From assembly GCF_037200945.1 (NCBI RefSeq), contig NZ_JBBCGP010000001.1, forward strand, positions 2,664,501-2,728,500: a stretch of 64,000 bases of DNA, written 5' to 3'. Each line of letters begins with the position of its first letter. Positions within the stretch are counted from its first letter, which is position 1. The stretch is from Methylovirgula sp. (GTDB taxonomy: Bacteria > Pseudomonadota > Alphaproteobacteria > Rhizobiales > Beijerinckiaceae). The position numbers and the translations under genes are program-made. A model generated the notes under the pieces. That model did no database searches and was not told the origin of the DNA. It was given only the letters and a program-made list of their open reading frames with translations. Shown piece after piece: positions 1 through 9,591 of this stretch.

Positions 1-127
1 GGCGTGAGTGTGAGCGCGGCTCCGTCTTCCTCAGAATGAATGGCTTCTGCGCCTCCGAAAACCTTAAGGCCTCGTCCGACTCCCGGTCCCCCACTTGAGG
101 AATCCATGCCCGAAAATCTCTAAACAT
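1..127 (-). CDS. possible 5' end of an unidentified CDS running off the left edge
   Basis: An ATG on the minus strand (base 127) opens a frame that stays open for 42 codons to the window edge, beginning MFRDFRAWIPQVGDRESDEA. No family is recognised, no clear Shine-Dalgarno is seen, and 42 codons can stay open by chance in DNA of this composition, so this is a weak call. Confidence 0.2.
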   Translation of the reverse strand, partial: MFRDFRAWIPQVGDRESDEALRFSEAQKPFILRKTEPRSHSR

Positions 128-199
128 GATCCAATTTTCGTGAGGTGCTTCACCAGAAATGAGCGAACCCTAGACGCACTTTGAGGCAAGATCACAAAG

Positions 200-499
200 T
201 CAGGACTTACGTAGGCCTTGAAGCGCAAAATCGACTATACGCCAAAGATTCAATTCGCCGCGTTGGACGATATGTACAATACGAGACGCGATCAGGTCTG
301 TTTCCGCATCGTCGGGATGTAGGCGGGCGGCCGCCAGCGCCCTTTCATAAGCAGCTTTCATGAGCGCCTTTTCTTTTGCATCGCATCTAAGATTGCGGAG
401 GAGTTGGTCAATCGCCATCTTGCTGCATCGGTCATATATCAAAAACGCCAATCTGGCAGGCTCAGTGCGTTTGGGCAACTTATAGAGCTTATCGGCCAT
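200..499 (-). CDS. small hypothetical protein
   Basis: A 99-residue protein beginning MADKLYKLPKRTEPARLAF. The second half is a compact, charged helical segment (DAKEKALMKAAYERALAAARLHPDD, then a segment ending in a hydrophobic IVDFALQGLRKS tail). The frame extends upstream to base 604, but the extra residues are cysteine- and arginine-rich low-quality sequence, so I prefer the internal ATG at 499; no strong ribosome-binding site decides it. The length and composition resemble short conserved alphaproteobacterial proteins of unknown function. No membrane segment or signal peptide is apparent. It sits between the window edge and the convergent end of a polysaccharide locus, and nothing ties it to that locus. 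Confidence 0.5.
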   Translation of the reverse strand: MADKLYKLPKRTEPARLAFLIYDRCSKMAIDQLLRNLRCDAKEKALMKAAYERALAAARLHPDDAETDLIASRIVHIVQRGELNLWRIVDFALQGLRKS

Positions 500-748
500 A
501 CGCAGAGGCCAGCAGACAAGGGCAATGACTTGTAGCGACCGATTTCCTGAATGTGGCCGAAGAAAGCAGCTGCCCATGATGAAGGCTGCTGCGGAGGAGA
601 GCATGGGCCGCCAGCAGCGGCGCTTGTTCTATCTCAATGACCGATAGGACCGGCTGGCTTGGCGCTTCCGACAACAGCCAGAGATGCATCGGCAGTTATG
701 GTCCTTTTGTTGCGGCTGGCCGGCGAAATGTAGGGCATGAATTCTGAA

Positions 749-2050
749 TTACGTCCGATTGAGAGCATAAAGAAAAGACTTCACCTCGGCGAAATATTCA
801 GGCGCACTCGTGGTTTGAAATGCAGCGGCCCCGGCGCGCGCGTCGCCAGCAAAAGCGTTCGCACTATCGCTGAGCTGCTCAATTGCCGACAGCCAACCCG
901 CCGCGTCGATTGGATGACGAAAAATGGCGTTGCCATTGGAGGCTTCTCGCAGCGCCGGGATATCAGAGGCGACGACAGGTGTACCGGCGCTCAAGGCATC
1001 TACAACTGGGAGGCCGAAGCCCTCAGCGTGGGATGGCATCAAAACGGCGCGCGCATTGACGATTAGTTTTTTCAACGCCGCGTTGCCGAGGCCAGAGACC
1101 TCTGCAACATGAGCGGAGAGCGTGCTCGCCTGGTCGAGGACGTGCAAGATATGCTCGTTCATCCAGCCGCGCTTACCAACCAATATTAGTTTTGGTACGG
1201 CGCCACCCCGCGCGGCAAGTTCCCGCCAAATGTTCAGAATTAAAAGGTGATTTTTACGCGGCTCGATCGTCGCTATCATCAAGAAATATGGAATATCACG
1301 CAAATCGCCATCAGAGAGATCCGGTGTGCCCAGGGCGTTCAGCGTTGGAAGCAATGGATGCGCAAAAATAGGCACATGCCGGCGACCGTGTAGCGAAAGT
1401 TCTTTCTGCAGACGATTCCTCACGCTGAAGCTCGACGTGAGAAAACCGGTTCCATGTTTTAAGGCGCAATCGATCCGTTTCTGAAAAATTGCCTTATGAC
1501 CGCTCGGCCAAAACTCCGGATGATCCAGCGGCAAAAGGTCGTGAATGAAGAATACCTTCTGCAGATCGCGGCGCCGCGTGAGCCACTCGAAGAACAGATC
1601 GAATTCCAGCCCGTGCTGCGCGATATTGAGATAAATTGCGCCTTCGGGAAGGCTTTGCGCTCGGTCACGTAGAAGTGACTGTTTTGCCATTCTGAGCAGG
1701 GACAGACCGTTCGCGGTGAGGGAAAGTCGAATGGTTTCGCGTTTTTTTTCGCGCGGCAAAACATTCGTCAGACCTAGGAGCCACGAGCGGATGCGCTGAT
1801 ATTTCTCATCGTCCTCGACCGGTAGATTTTCCTGCCAGCGACCGCCAATTGCGGCCACTATTTTTCCAACGTGCCCCGGACCAAAAAGAACAGGCTCTCC
1901 AAGACCATAGTGGACGGCCGCGGTAAGGGCGCCAGGATTATCGGAGAAATATCGCGCATAGGCCATGTCCACCTTTTCGATACCTGCGGGAGCCGGGTAG
2001 TGGACGCGGTGCGTCAAGTGGGTCACATCAAAAGCGATCGCGCGTGTCAT
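749..2050 (-). CDS. GT4-family glycosyltransferase
   Basis: Retaining glycosyltransferase with a GT-B fold that would add a sugar from a nucleotide-sugar donor during surface polysaccharide assembly at the inner face of the cytoplasmic membrane. The C-terminal Rossmann half shows the typical block IATIEPRKNH (about residue 263) and the nucleotide-sugar signature EGFGLPVVDALSAGTPVVAS (about residue 343), with the two glutamates of the EX7E-type motif. The N-terminal half (about 1-200) is divergent, as expected for the acceptor domain. The frame begins with a TTG at 2083, but the ATG at 2050 (MTRAIAFDVTHLTH) gives a natural start next to the first beta strand. It lies divergent from the TPR-glycosyltransferase at 2404. 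Acceptor and donor cannot be told from sequence. Confidence 0.85.
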   Translation of the reverse strand: MTRAIAFDVTHLTHRVHYPAPAGIEKVDMAYARYFSDNPGALTAAVHYGLGEPVLFGPGHVGKIVAAIGGRWQENLPVEDDEKYQRIRSWLLGLTNVLPREKKRETIRLSLTANGLSLLRMAKQSLLRDRAQSLPEGAIYLNIAQHGLEFDLFFEWLTRRRDLQKVFFIHDLLPLDHPEFWPSGHKAIFQKRIDCALKHGTGFLTSSFSVRNRLQKELSLHGRRHVPIFAHPLLPTLNALGTPDLSDGDLRDIPYFLMIATIEPRKNHLLILNIWRELAARGGAVPKLILVGKRGWMNEHILHVLDQASTLSAHVAEVSGLGNAALKKLIVNARAVLMPSHAEGFGLPVVDALSAGTPVVASDIPALREASNGNAIFRHPIDAAGWLSAIEQLSDSANAFAGDARAGAAAFQTTSAPEYFAEVKSFLYALNRT

Positions 2051-2403
2051 CGTTCGGTTTCGCAGGTTGCATAGCCAAATCAAGAGCGGGCCCCCGGCGG
2101 GGCCTTAGAAATACAGGGCGCTGGCCCGCGGCGAAAGCGGCCACGCATTTAAAATAGAAAAGGTGCTTTCTGTCTTCGCGTTTGTCCGCGCTCAGTCGTC
2201 TTTTGATTAGGCCCGGGCGCAAGCCAGGACGATGACTGCTGCTCGCAGGCACGCTGGCCGGACCAGAGGCTGCATCTCTCGCAGAACAGGCTCCGGGAAG
2301 CGTCATAAATGCTTCAGAAACTCGGTTTCGTCGGCGTGTAGCGGGCGGTCGGGCGAATATCGGGCGCGTGTTATTCGCCAGGAGTGTCGAAAAGGTAGAG
2401 CGG

Positions 2404-4980
2404 ATGTTGGAGAAAATGTCGCGTCTGGTCAGAAGTGGTTCTCCCTCCAGCATCGACGAATTAATCTCGCGTGCGGACGCGCTCAGGGATGAACGCGACT
2501 GGCCCAACGCCGCCGCGGCCTACGCGAAGGCCGTCGGCCTGGCCCCGAATCGCGCGCCTATATGGGTGCAATATGGTCATGCTCTCAAGGAAAGCGGCGA
2601 CGTCAAAGCCGCGGAGGCGGCCTACCGGCGTGCGATCGATATCGACGAGGGTATGGCTGATAGTCATCTCCAGCTTGGCCATCTGCTCAAGATCACGAAC
2701 CGTTGGGGCGAGGCCACCGATGCGTATATGAGAGCACTGGAACTCGATCATCTTCAAACGGACGCCTTACGAGAAATCCAGGGTCTCGCGTCTCGCGGCA
2801 TATCGGTGCCCGCCCATCGGCTGGAATCGGTGATGGATCGCCTCGCAAACCTCGGCCCCGAAACCATCAAGCCCGATTCTGGGGCGTCCTTCGATGCGGA
2901 AGCTGTCGCTGCCGTATTCGAGAGGCTGCGGAAAACAGATTTAAAGCCGGAAGATGTCGCGGTCCTGGATCGTTCTATCTCGCTCTTACGTGCCTTGCCG
3001 CCCAAAACTGAATCCATTTCGGCGGAGATTCCTGATTCTGGCCTGGCGCTGGTTTTCGATGCCTCTGATCTCGTCCATCATTTTCGACATAGCCGGATCC
3101 CGACGGGAATCCAGCGCGTGCAGTTGGAGATCATCCGTGCCATCGCCTATCGCGAACAAGGCCGGGTCGAAATCTGCACGGCGTTTCACGAACGCTGGGC
3201 CCATATTCCGACCCGGCTTTTCCTTGCGCTCATCAACCTTGCGACTTCCGGCAGCGACAGCGGCGCACCAGAATGGCGTCTCGCCACGTCGCAGCTGGAA
3301 ATAGCGCTCGCGTCTGATCGTAAGTATCAATTCCCGTTGGGTGCCTGTCTCATCAGCCTTGGCACGTCTTGGCAAGTCGATCACTTGCTGAAAATCCGGA
3401 ATGCGAAGCGAGATCATCACATCCGCTTCATCCCATTCGTCCACGATCTCATACCCATCGTGGCGCCGCAATTCGTGGTCGGGGAACTGACACGAGATTA
3501 CATCGGCTGGCTCCTGGCCATTTTTGATCATGCCGATTTATTTCTAACCAATTCCAATTCGACGCGGGCGGATCTCATCGCTGCGGCCGCCAGACTTGGG
3601 CATTCATTGCGCGAGGACGACGTCGTCGTCATCCCGCTCGATGCTAAATTCAGCAGGCCTGCCGATACCCGGGAAATCACTCAGGACCTGCTGCGGGCCA
3701 GAGGCTTGTACGGGCAGCCCTTCGCTCTCTTTGTTTCGACAATCGAGCCGCGCAAAAATCATCTGGCCGCGATCAATGCCTGGGCCGGACTACTATCCGA
3801 ACTCGGGGCGCGGCTGCCGAAACTAGTCTGCGTCGGCGGACGCGGCTGGATGAATGACGACGTGTTTCAGCGCGTCGCCGCCGACGAGGAACTTGCTCGT
3901 CACGTCCTGTTTTTGCATGGCTTGTCCGATGCCGAACTTGCAGCCTGCTATGAAGGCTGCCTCTTTACGCTGTTCCCGAGCCATTATGAGGGCTGGGGCC
4001 TTCCAGTTACAGAGTCGCTTTGCCATGGCAAGGTTCCGGTGCTCTCCGACAGTTCGTCCTTACCCGAGGCTGGTGGTCCCTTTGCGGTCTATTTCGAGGC
4101 TGGCTCGCAGCCGGCGCTCGTCGAGGCATTGCGGGATTTGATCACGAACGCGGACCAGCGCCTTGGCCTGGAACGCAAGATCACTTCCGAGTTCAGGCCA
4201 AGATCGTGGCGCGAGGTGGGAGACCAAATCAGTGCCGCAATCGTGCAACGCTTCGCTGGGAGCGACCCCGCTGATGACAAGACTGGAATCGCCCATATCG
4301 AACTAGGCAGCTTCTACTCGTTCGGCCGTAACACCACGCGCCGGTTGCGGCCCGGGCTGGTCTCGGGTGAGGCTCTGCGCGCCGGGACGGAATGGCACAC
4401 ACCCGAAGACTGGGGCGTCTGGGCAAAAAGCGCTGCGGTCGAAATCCGGGGCCGGTTTCCCACGGGCACGCCAGTCAGGGTTCATATCGGCATCAGCGGT
4501 GTCCCCGGTGCGCCAACTTATGCCAGTGTCACGATCAATGGCCGCGAGTATTTCGACGTTCGTATCGCCGCCGCAGAAACCAAGTGGCTTCCTGCGACTT
4601 TCGTCCCGGAAGGCGACGGCGTTGTGTCGATGACAGTAAGCTCGGACCGCATCCAGAACCTGGGCTCGATCACCGATGGAGGCGATAGCCGCACAGTCGG
4701 CCTCGGTCTGCGGGGCTTCTATGCGTGCGCGGCTGCCGATATCAAGGCTCGGCTCAATTTCGCCGAAGCGCTTGCCGGCGGCATTCTCACGTCCGGTGCA
4801 TGGACCAAGGAGACCGAAAGGGAGGCGTCCAAGGCAGCGCAGGACGCAATCTTGGCGCAAACGGACGCGGGAGATGTTGAAGCGGCTAACACTTCCGCGG
4901 CAGCTGGGGAGATGCCCGACCCCGACATCGGATTGCAGCCATCTGGCGGGGTAGAGATTTCGAACCGGCGCGCCGGTTGA
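2404..4980 (+). CDS. TPR-GT4 glycosyltransferase with C-terminal beta-sandwich domain
   Basis: A three-part protein of about 858 residues. Residues about 20-130 are tetratricopeptide-like repeats (DWPNAAAAYAKAVGLAPN; GDVKAAEAAYRRAIDID; WGEATDAYMRALELD). Residues about 235-620 are a GT4 glycosyltransferase with STIEPRKNH and the donor motif EGWGLPVTESLCHGKVPV. Residues about 640-790 form a beta-rich domain (a GTEWHTPEDWGVWAKS segment, then VRVHIGISGV) resembling accessory domains of polysaccharide glycosyltransferases. The open frame runs upstream to a GTG at 2368; ATGs at 2404 and 2416 follow purine-rich sequence and either could be used. The alanine-rich C-terminal tail looks disordered. It most likely builds or modifies the surface glycan exported by the Kps-like system downstream. 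Confidence 0.82.
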   Translation: MLEKMSRLVRSGSPSSIDELISRADALRDERDWPNAAAAYAKAVGLAPNRAPIWVQYGHALKESGDVKAAEAAYRRAIDIDEGMADSHLQLGHLLKITNRWGEATDAYMRALELDHLQTDALREIQGLASRGISVPAHRLESVMDRLANLGPETIKPDSGASFDAEAVAAVFERLRKTDLKPEDVAVLDRSISLLRALPPKTESISAEIPDSGLALVFDASDLVHHFRHSRIPTGIQRVQLEIIRAIAYREQGRVEICTAFHERWAHIPTRLFLALINLATSGSDSGAPEWRLATSQLEIALASDRKYQFPLGACLISLGTSWQVDHLLKIRNAKRDHHIRFIPFVHDLIPIVAPQFVVGELTRDYIGWLLAIFDHADLFLTNSNSTRADLIAAAARLGHSLREDDVVVIPLDAKFSRPADTREITQDLLRARGLYGQPFALFVSTIEPRKNHLAAINAWAGLLSELGARLPKLVCVGGRGWMNDDVFQRVAADEELARHVLFLHGLSDAELAACYEGCLFTLFPSHYEGWGLPVTESLCHGKVPVLSDSSSLPEAGGPFAVYFEAGSQPALVEALRDLITNADQRLGLERKITSEFRPRSWREVGDQISAAIVQRFAGSDPADDKTGIAHIELGSFYSFGRNTTRRLRPGLVSGEALRAGTEWHTPEDWGVWAKSAAVEIRGRFPTGTPVRVHIGISGVPGAPTYASVTINGREYFDVRIAAAETKWLPATFVPEGDGVVSMTVSSDRIQNLGSITDGGDSRTVGLGLRGFYACAAADIKARLNFAEALAGGILTSGAWTKETEREASKAAQDAILAQTDAGDVEAANTSAAAGEMPDPDIGLQPSGGVEISNRRAG

Positions 4981-5250
4981 TATCAACGCGATCCCACCCT
5001 CCTGGATGACGTCGGCCGAGATTCGTTCTGGTCTCTCGCGCCAACAATCGAACGATCGCTTCGTTCGGGCGAGCGATCCGGAGAATGATGTTCAAGGTAA
5101 GAAAGTGCTATGAGCGAAATGGGTGAGTTCTAAAGCCTGGTCGCGAGTGCCGGTGATTTTGCGTGCTAAACCGGCTTACTCGATTGCTTCGGATAAAGCG
5201 GCTGCAAAAACCAGAGAAATTAGTTACAGTTCGCAAGGTGAGCGGCCAAT

Positions 5251-7575
5251 ATGATTTTCTATCACATCGTCTGTTATCACGAGTTTGATAACGTCAAAAA
5301 TCTAATAAAAGCAATTTATCGAGACTCAGATTTTTATTACATAACAGTAGATTCAGAGGATCGAGATATTATCGATGACCTCGCGCGGCATTTCCGTGGC
5401 ATAGTAAACGTTTCAATCTCACAATTGCACCGAGTCGTTTGGGCAGCATTCAGTCAGATTGCCGCCACCGCGAACGGCATGCGGTTCTTTATCGAGAGTA
5501 CCGACTGTGACTGGTACGTTAATCTCAGCGAAGTCTGTGTGCCGTTGAAATCGTCCGACAGGATTGAGGCAATTTTCAAAGGCTTTCGTGATCGTGGCGT
5601 CCATTCCATGGTCTCACTAAAGAATTCTGCCGGTGCCGTCACATTCCCGCTGGCGCCGCGTGTCCAATTGGAAACCTTGCGTCAGGCAGACGGGTGGCAA
5701 TTGGTTATGCAGGAGCGCGGGCCGTGCATCGTCGATTGCACCAACGATTGGCTTGTGAGTAATCCAAAAGCCACGTCGCTAACTGCTATGCCGCTCTTCG
5801 GATGGGGGACGCGGCAGGGTCTTGGCTCGGCGGAAATCCCAAGTACGAGGGGACTTGCAATTCGACCACTCAATCTGGAGGAAGCGCTCGCCCGAAGGCG
5901 CTTCTTTGGGAAGGTCAATTTGCGTGGTCACCGCTCATGGTTCACACTCGGCCGTGACCATGTAAGGGCGCTTTTTGCATCCGATATTTACTTCGACGCA
6001 GTCAATCTGTTTTCATCCACCTTGTCCCCCGACGAGAGTTTCTTCCAAACCGTCCTTCTGCATTTGCTTAAGGGGCAAGAACAGGAGGTTGCCGAAACAA
6101 ACCTCCGGCTGTGGGAGGGCGAGCCAGGTGCGGTCGGCTTCGATCTTGTACAGAAGCATTTTGCCGACGACAGCAGTGATCTGATCTTCGGGCGCAAAAT
6201 GCGAGTCGGCGACCGCGATAAAATCTGGCAATTCGTTGGTGAACAAAATCACGACGGATTCACAAGTGACGCGTCGCAACTGCCCCGCGTTAAAATGAGG
6301 GACCAGTTTTTTCAAATATCGATTGATCATTTATCCGGTGTCAGAATTTGGAACGCGCCTACTGTTGAAACCCCGGGCCGAACCATCAAGGTCACTTCGT
6401 TGCTGAATTTCCCTCAAGGACTCAGCTTCAGTGAACCCGACAACGAAATTGGCTTTCAATTAGTCGCACAAACATCCACCGGCGAGAAATTGACTCGGCG
6501 AGTGAGGATCGATGCCTTCGCAGAGAAAAGTCCTCCCGACAAGGATGGCGATTTGGTCGCCAGCCTGCGGGGCGCATACCATTTGGATCTCAGACACATC
6601 TTTGCGGGTCTGGCTTATGAAGTGGTTTCCTTATCAATTTTTGCGACCGTAAAGCATTGCGAAATGCATTGGGTGGGAAGCATTTCCTATCCCGAAAACG
6701 ATGCGAGCATTTCTGATGCCGCTTCGAATGACGAGGATAGTGGCCTCTACACAAAGCTCTACGATTTGATGACTGAATGCCGGCCATTCACGCCTCCGGC
6801 GCAAAAGGTCACGAAACCTCCTTCGATCTCTCAAGCTAATTTCGACATACTTAAAAACACAGTGCAATTTGCGCTCGCGTTGAGAAAATTTGACGGCGAG
6901 CGGCCTTTGATAATTGAATCTTCGCGGCCGGGACGATCTGAACCAGACTTAAGCCTTCAGCGTTCCGTTGCGTGGACGCCAATAATATCCGGCGAATTTA
7001 ATCTCCCTGCGCGATTTGCGAGTTGGCTTGGTGCCGGTCTGTTAGGTCTCTCAGCTCGCCTTGGCGATGGGCTGAGCTTTCCTTTGACACAATCTAAAAT
7101 TTCCTTGTCAGAGATTGGCCCTGAAGTTGACCCCGAGCGAGCTCCTCCATACTTGGTGTTGAGCTACGATGAACTGCATCGGGTTGACTGCGTTAAATCC
7201 GGCTTCTCAGGGCCGGACGCCAACTTTTCTTGGACGATTGGGCCCGAGGTGGTGATCGACATTCCGGTTCCTCCAAGAACGAATGGAATCAATTTACGGT
7301 TAAGTATCGTAGGGGCGAATCTCGGTGAAACGGTTCCCGTCCAACGGATGTTTTTTTGGCTCGGAGCGGAGACACTGGCCACGGTTGAAATTAAGGATTT
7401 CGACCCGCGAGTGGTTACGGTCAACGTTCCGACCCGGTTTCACTCAGAGGCCAGTTCGATCACTTTGAGGATAAGCCTGCCGGAGGCACGTAGCCCAGCT
7501 TCGATGATAAGCGGTAACGAAGACGCGCGACCGCTTGGCGTCAGGATACGACGAATTTCGTTCATGGCCGCATGA
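5251..7575 (+). CDS. GT14-like (core-2/I-branching type) glycosyltransferase with large unknown C-terminus
   Basis: The first ~200 residues match the layout of the GT14 branching-enzyme family: a starting MIFYHIVCYHEFDNVKNLIKA strand-helix, a YYITVDSEDRD segment, then DWYVNLSEVCVPLKSSDRI, which corresponds to the family's loop leading into the acceptor site. The remaining ~550 residues are not recognised; the last ~120 (from about 650) look like a beta-sandwich, WTIGPEVVIDIPVP followed by alternating strands, resembling the tail domain of the preceding TPR-glycosyltransferase. No signal peptide or membrane segment is seen, so it is probably cytoplasmic. Base composition is lower in GC than the neighbours, which is common in surface-polysaccharide loci. 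Exact linkage formed is unknown. Confidence 0.65.
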   Translation: MIFYHIVCYHEFDNVKNLIKAIYRDSDFYYITVDSEDRDIIDDLARHFRGIVNVSISQLHRVVWAAFSQIAATANGMRFFIESTDCDWYVNLSEVCVPLKSSDRIEAIFKGFRDRGVHSMVSLKNSAGAVTFPLAPRVQLETLRQADGWQLVMQERGPCIVDCTNDWLVSNPKATSLTAMPLFGWGTRQGLGSAEIPSTRGLAIRPLNLEEALARRRFFGKVNLRGHRSWFTLGRDHVRALFASDIYFDAVNLFSSTLSPDESFFQTVLLHLLKGQEQEVAETNLRLWEGEPGAVGFDLVQKHFADDSSDLIFGRKMRVGDRDKIWQFVGEQNHDGFTSDASQLPRVKMRDQFFQISIDHLSGVRIWNAPTVETPGRTIKVTSLLNFPQGLSFSEPDNEIGFQLVAQTSTGEKLTRRVRIDAFAEKSPPDKDGDLVASLRGAYHLDLRHIFAGLAYEVVSLSIFATVKHCEMHWVGSISYPENDASISDAASNDEDSGLYTKLYDLMTECRPFTPPAQKVTKPPSISQANFDILKNTVQFALALRKFDGERPLIIESSRPGRSEPDLSLQRSVAWTPIISGEFNLPARFASWLGAGLLGLSARLGDGLSFPLTQSKISLSEIGPEVDPERAPPYLVLSYDELHRVDCVKSGFSGPDANFSWTIGPEVVIDIPVPPRTNGINLRLSIVGANLGETVPVQRMFFWLGAETLATVEIKDFDPRVVTVNVPTRFHSEASSITLRISLPEARSPASMISGNEDARPLGVRIRRISFMAA

Positions 7576-7723
7576 CCTCCACTCTACTTAGGACAATCGT
7601 CGAGTCTAAACATACCAGAGTCTCCGGTTCGCTCGTTAGCGTTGAGGTTCGAGAACAATCGCAAGGTGTCTTGCGGTCATTTTATGACCGCACGTTGAAG
7701 CTGCAGAAGAGGAACGGGGCGCA

Positions 7724-8449
7724 ATGATGTCAATTACAGTCGACGAAGTGCTAAGCTCTCCGGCGAAGCCCACCATCGGAAAGAGTCTTATTGAGAAGAT
7801 CTGGCATGGGGTAGATCCCTATCAGGGATTTCCGGTGGGGCTATATGCGGACGATCCCCAGGGATGGGGAAGCCAACATCACTATCTCGACGAAGCCGTG
7901 AAAACCCTTCGGCCAAACATTATTGTCGAAGTGGGCGTCTGGAAGGGCGGCTCGACGATAAGCCTTGCAAAGGCTCTACGGGCCTCCGAGATAGATGGTT
8001 GCGTCATATCCGTTGATACTTGGCTTGGATCCTGGGACCATTGGACGATCAGGGAATGGTTCGACAACTTAAACTTTGTCAATGGTCAGTCTCAGCTGAT
8101 GCGGACGTTTATGCAAAATATCTGCGCGAACAAGCTGACGGATTATGTTGTTCCTCTTCCTCTGGATTCGATTAACGCATTCGAGGTTATCCGGCGCCAT
8201 GGAATTGTGCCTGATTGTGTTCACATCGATGCGGGGCACGATTACAGAGCGGTTAGCAATGATTTGGAGATGTGGTGGTCAATTTTACGGCCGGGTGGAA
8301 TTCTCATTGGTGACGATTATCAGAAAGAAGGCGGTTGGGTGGAGGTGCGCCGGGCTTTTGACGACTTCTTCGAACCGCTCGGCCTCTATCCATTTGAATG
8401 TTCGCCCAGCGGGTCTAATAAGTGTCGCATCACCAAGCCGGCAGCTTAA
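7724..8449 (+). CDS. class I SAM-dependent methyltransferase (Methyltransf_24/CmcI-like)
   Basis: A 241-residue Rossmann-fold methyltransferase. The SAM-binding motif I is IIVEVGVWKGGST (about residue 65), followed by VISVDTWLGSWD (motif II acidic residue) and VHIDAGHDYRAVSNDLEMWW and GGILIGDDY later on, the arrangement seen in CmcI and rhamnosyl O-methyltransferase relatives. A GGAACGGGG stretch precedes the ATG at 7724; a second ATG follows directly. The gene lies in the same direction as the GT14-like gene 150 bp upstream and another methyltransferase 97 bp downstream, so it probably decorates a glycan or its lipid carrier. The substrate is unknown. Confidence 0.78.
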   Translation: MMSITVDEVLSSPAKPTIGKSLIEKIWHGVDPYQGFPVGLYADDPQGWGSQHHYLDEAVKTLRPNIIVEVGVWKGGSTISLAKALRASEIDGCVISVDTWLGSWDHWTIREWFDNLNFVNGQSQLMRTFMQNICANKLTDYVVPLPLDSINAFEVIRRHGIVPDCVHIDAGHDYRAVSNDLEMWWSILRPGGILIGDDYQKEGGWVEVRRAFDDFFEPLGLYPFECSPSGSNKCRITKPAA

Positions 8450-8546
8450 ACCTTCGGGCATCGTTTTCGCAAAAGGTCCGCGCGTCATCCGGTAGCGTTG
8501 CGCCACGCGGCATGGGACACTCAAGTACACCCCAGGAGATCAATCG

Positions 8547-9392
8547 ATGTCATTCGCTTGGAGTAGCACGGTAGAGGATTATTATCCGATTGAGCCGACT
8601 CCGAGATGGGGGCACGGATTGCCCGAGAATGAGCGCTTGCTTAAAGCGATGCAAAAATTCGACGAGACGTACCGGAATACCCTGGAAGAGCTTGCGTCAT
8701 GTGGTGATCTTCTGAACGGTGTCCCGATCGATGTGGACGTGGCCAGGCCTGAGCTGCCAAATTGGAATAATCACTGGTTTTCTACCTTGGACGCAGCGTC
8801 GTTAGTTGGATTTATTTCCCTTCGAAAGCCCAAACTCTACGTTGAGATTGGGTCAGGGTTCTCAACGCGTTTCGCGCGATACGCAATAAGCTCTCTTGGA
8901 CTAGCCACGCGGCTGGTTTCTGTCGATCCGTATCCGCGCGCAGAAATCGACGCCATCTGCGACGAAACGGTTCGGTCTTCCTTAGAAACCTGCGACGTAA
9001 CCCTCTTTGACCAATTGCATGGCGGGGATATTCTTTTCTTTGATGGCTCCCACCGTGCGTTCGAAAACTCTGATGTAACCGTCTTCTTTCTTGAAATACT
9101 GCCACGGCTCAAGCCTGGCGTGTTAGTTCACATACACGATATATGCCTGCCCGATGACTATCCGCCTGTTTGGAAGTATCGACTTTACTCTGAGCAATAT
9201 GTCCTGGCGGCTATGCTATTATGCCCGTCGCTTCCATTCAAAATTGTTTTGCCTAATTACTATGTCGCCACTCGGCCAACTTTTCGAGAGCTAGCCAATG
9301 CCGTTTTATCAAAATGCCCTGCGCCGGTTCCGCTTTACTACAATAACCACGGCAACATTCCCCCCGTTTCTTTTTGGATAGAGACACTTTAA
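8547..9392 (+). CDS. class I SAM-dependent methyltransferase
   Basis: A 281-residue protein with the SAM-binding sequence LYVEIGSGFSTRFARYA (about residue 92), an acidic ribose contact in LVSVDPYPRAEID, and the motif GGDILFFDGSHRAFENSDV followed by LKPGVLVHIHDICLP. The histidine/aspartate-rich HIHDICLPDDYP loop is typical of small-molecule or sugar methyltransferases in polysaccharide clusters. CAGGAGATCAATCG precedes the ATG, giving a good Shine-Dalgarno. It is the last gene of the rightward run from 5251 and is followed by 200 bp without a gene before the convergent permease gene. The acceptor is unknown. Confidence 0.75.
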   Translation: MSFAWSSTVEDYYPIEPTPRWGHGLPENERLLKAMQKFDETYRNTLEELASCGDLLNGVPIDVDVARPELPNWNNHWFSTLDAASLVGFISLRKPKLYVEIGSGFSTRFARYAISSLGLATRLVSVDPYPRAEIDAICDETVRSSLETCDVTLFDQLHGGDILFFDGSHRAFENSDVTVFFLEILPRLKPGVLVHIHDICLPDDYPPVWKYRLYSEQYVLAAMLLCPSLPFKIVLPNYYVATRPTFRELANAVLSKCPAPVPLYYNNHGNIPPVSFWIETL

Positions 9393-9591
9393 CGTTCGCC
9401 GAATGCCAGGAACGCAATGGGAGAAGCCGGACCAGTGGAAAGCGCTTGATGGACGCACGACCAAAGACGACAGCGTCCAGGTCGAGAACGCGTCCTCGGG
9501 CTCTTCTGAAGAGGCGAGCTTACAATATCGGTTTTGCGAATTGATACAGCGCGCGAGCGGTATCCGACGATCGAAATAGCTGACGAAGTGA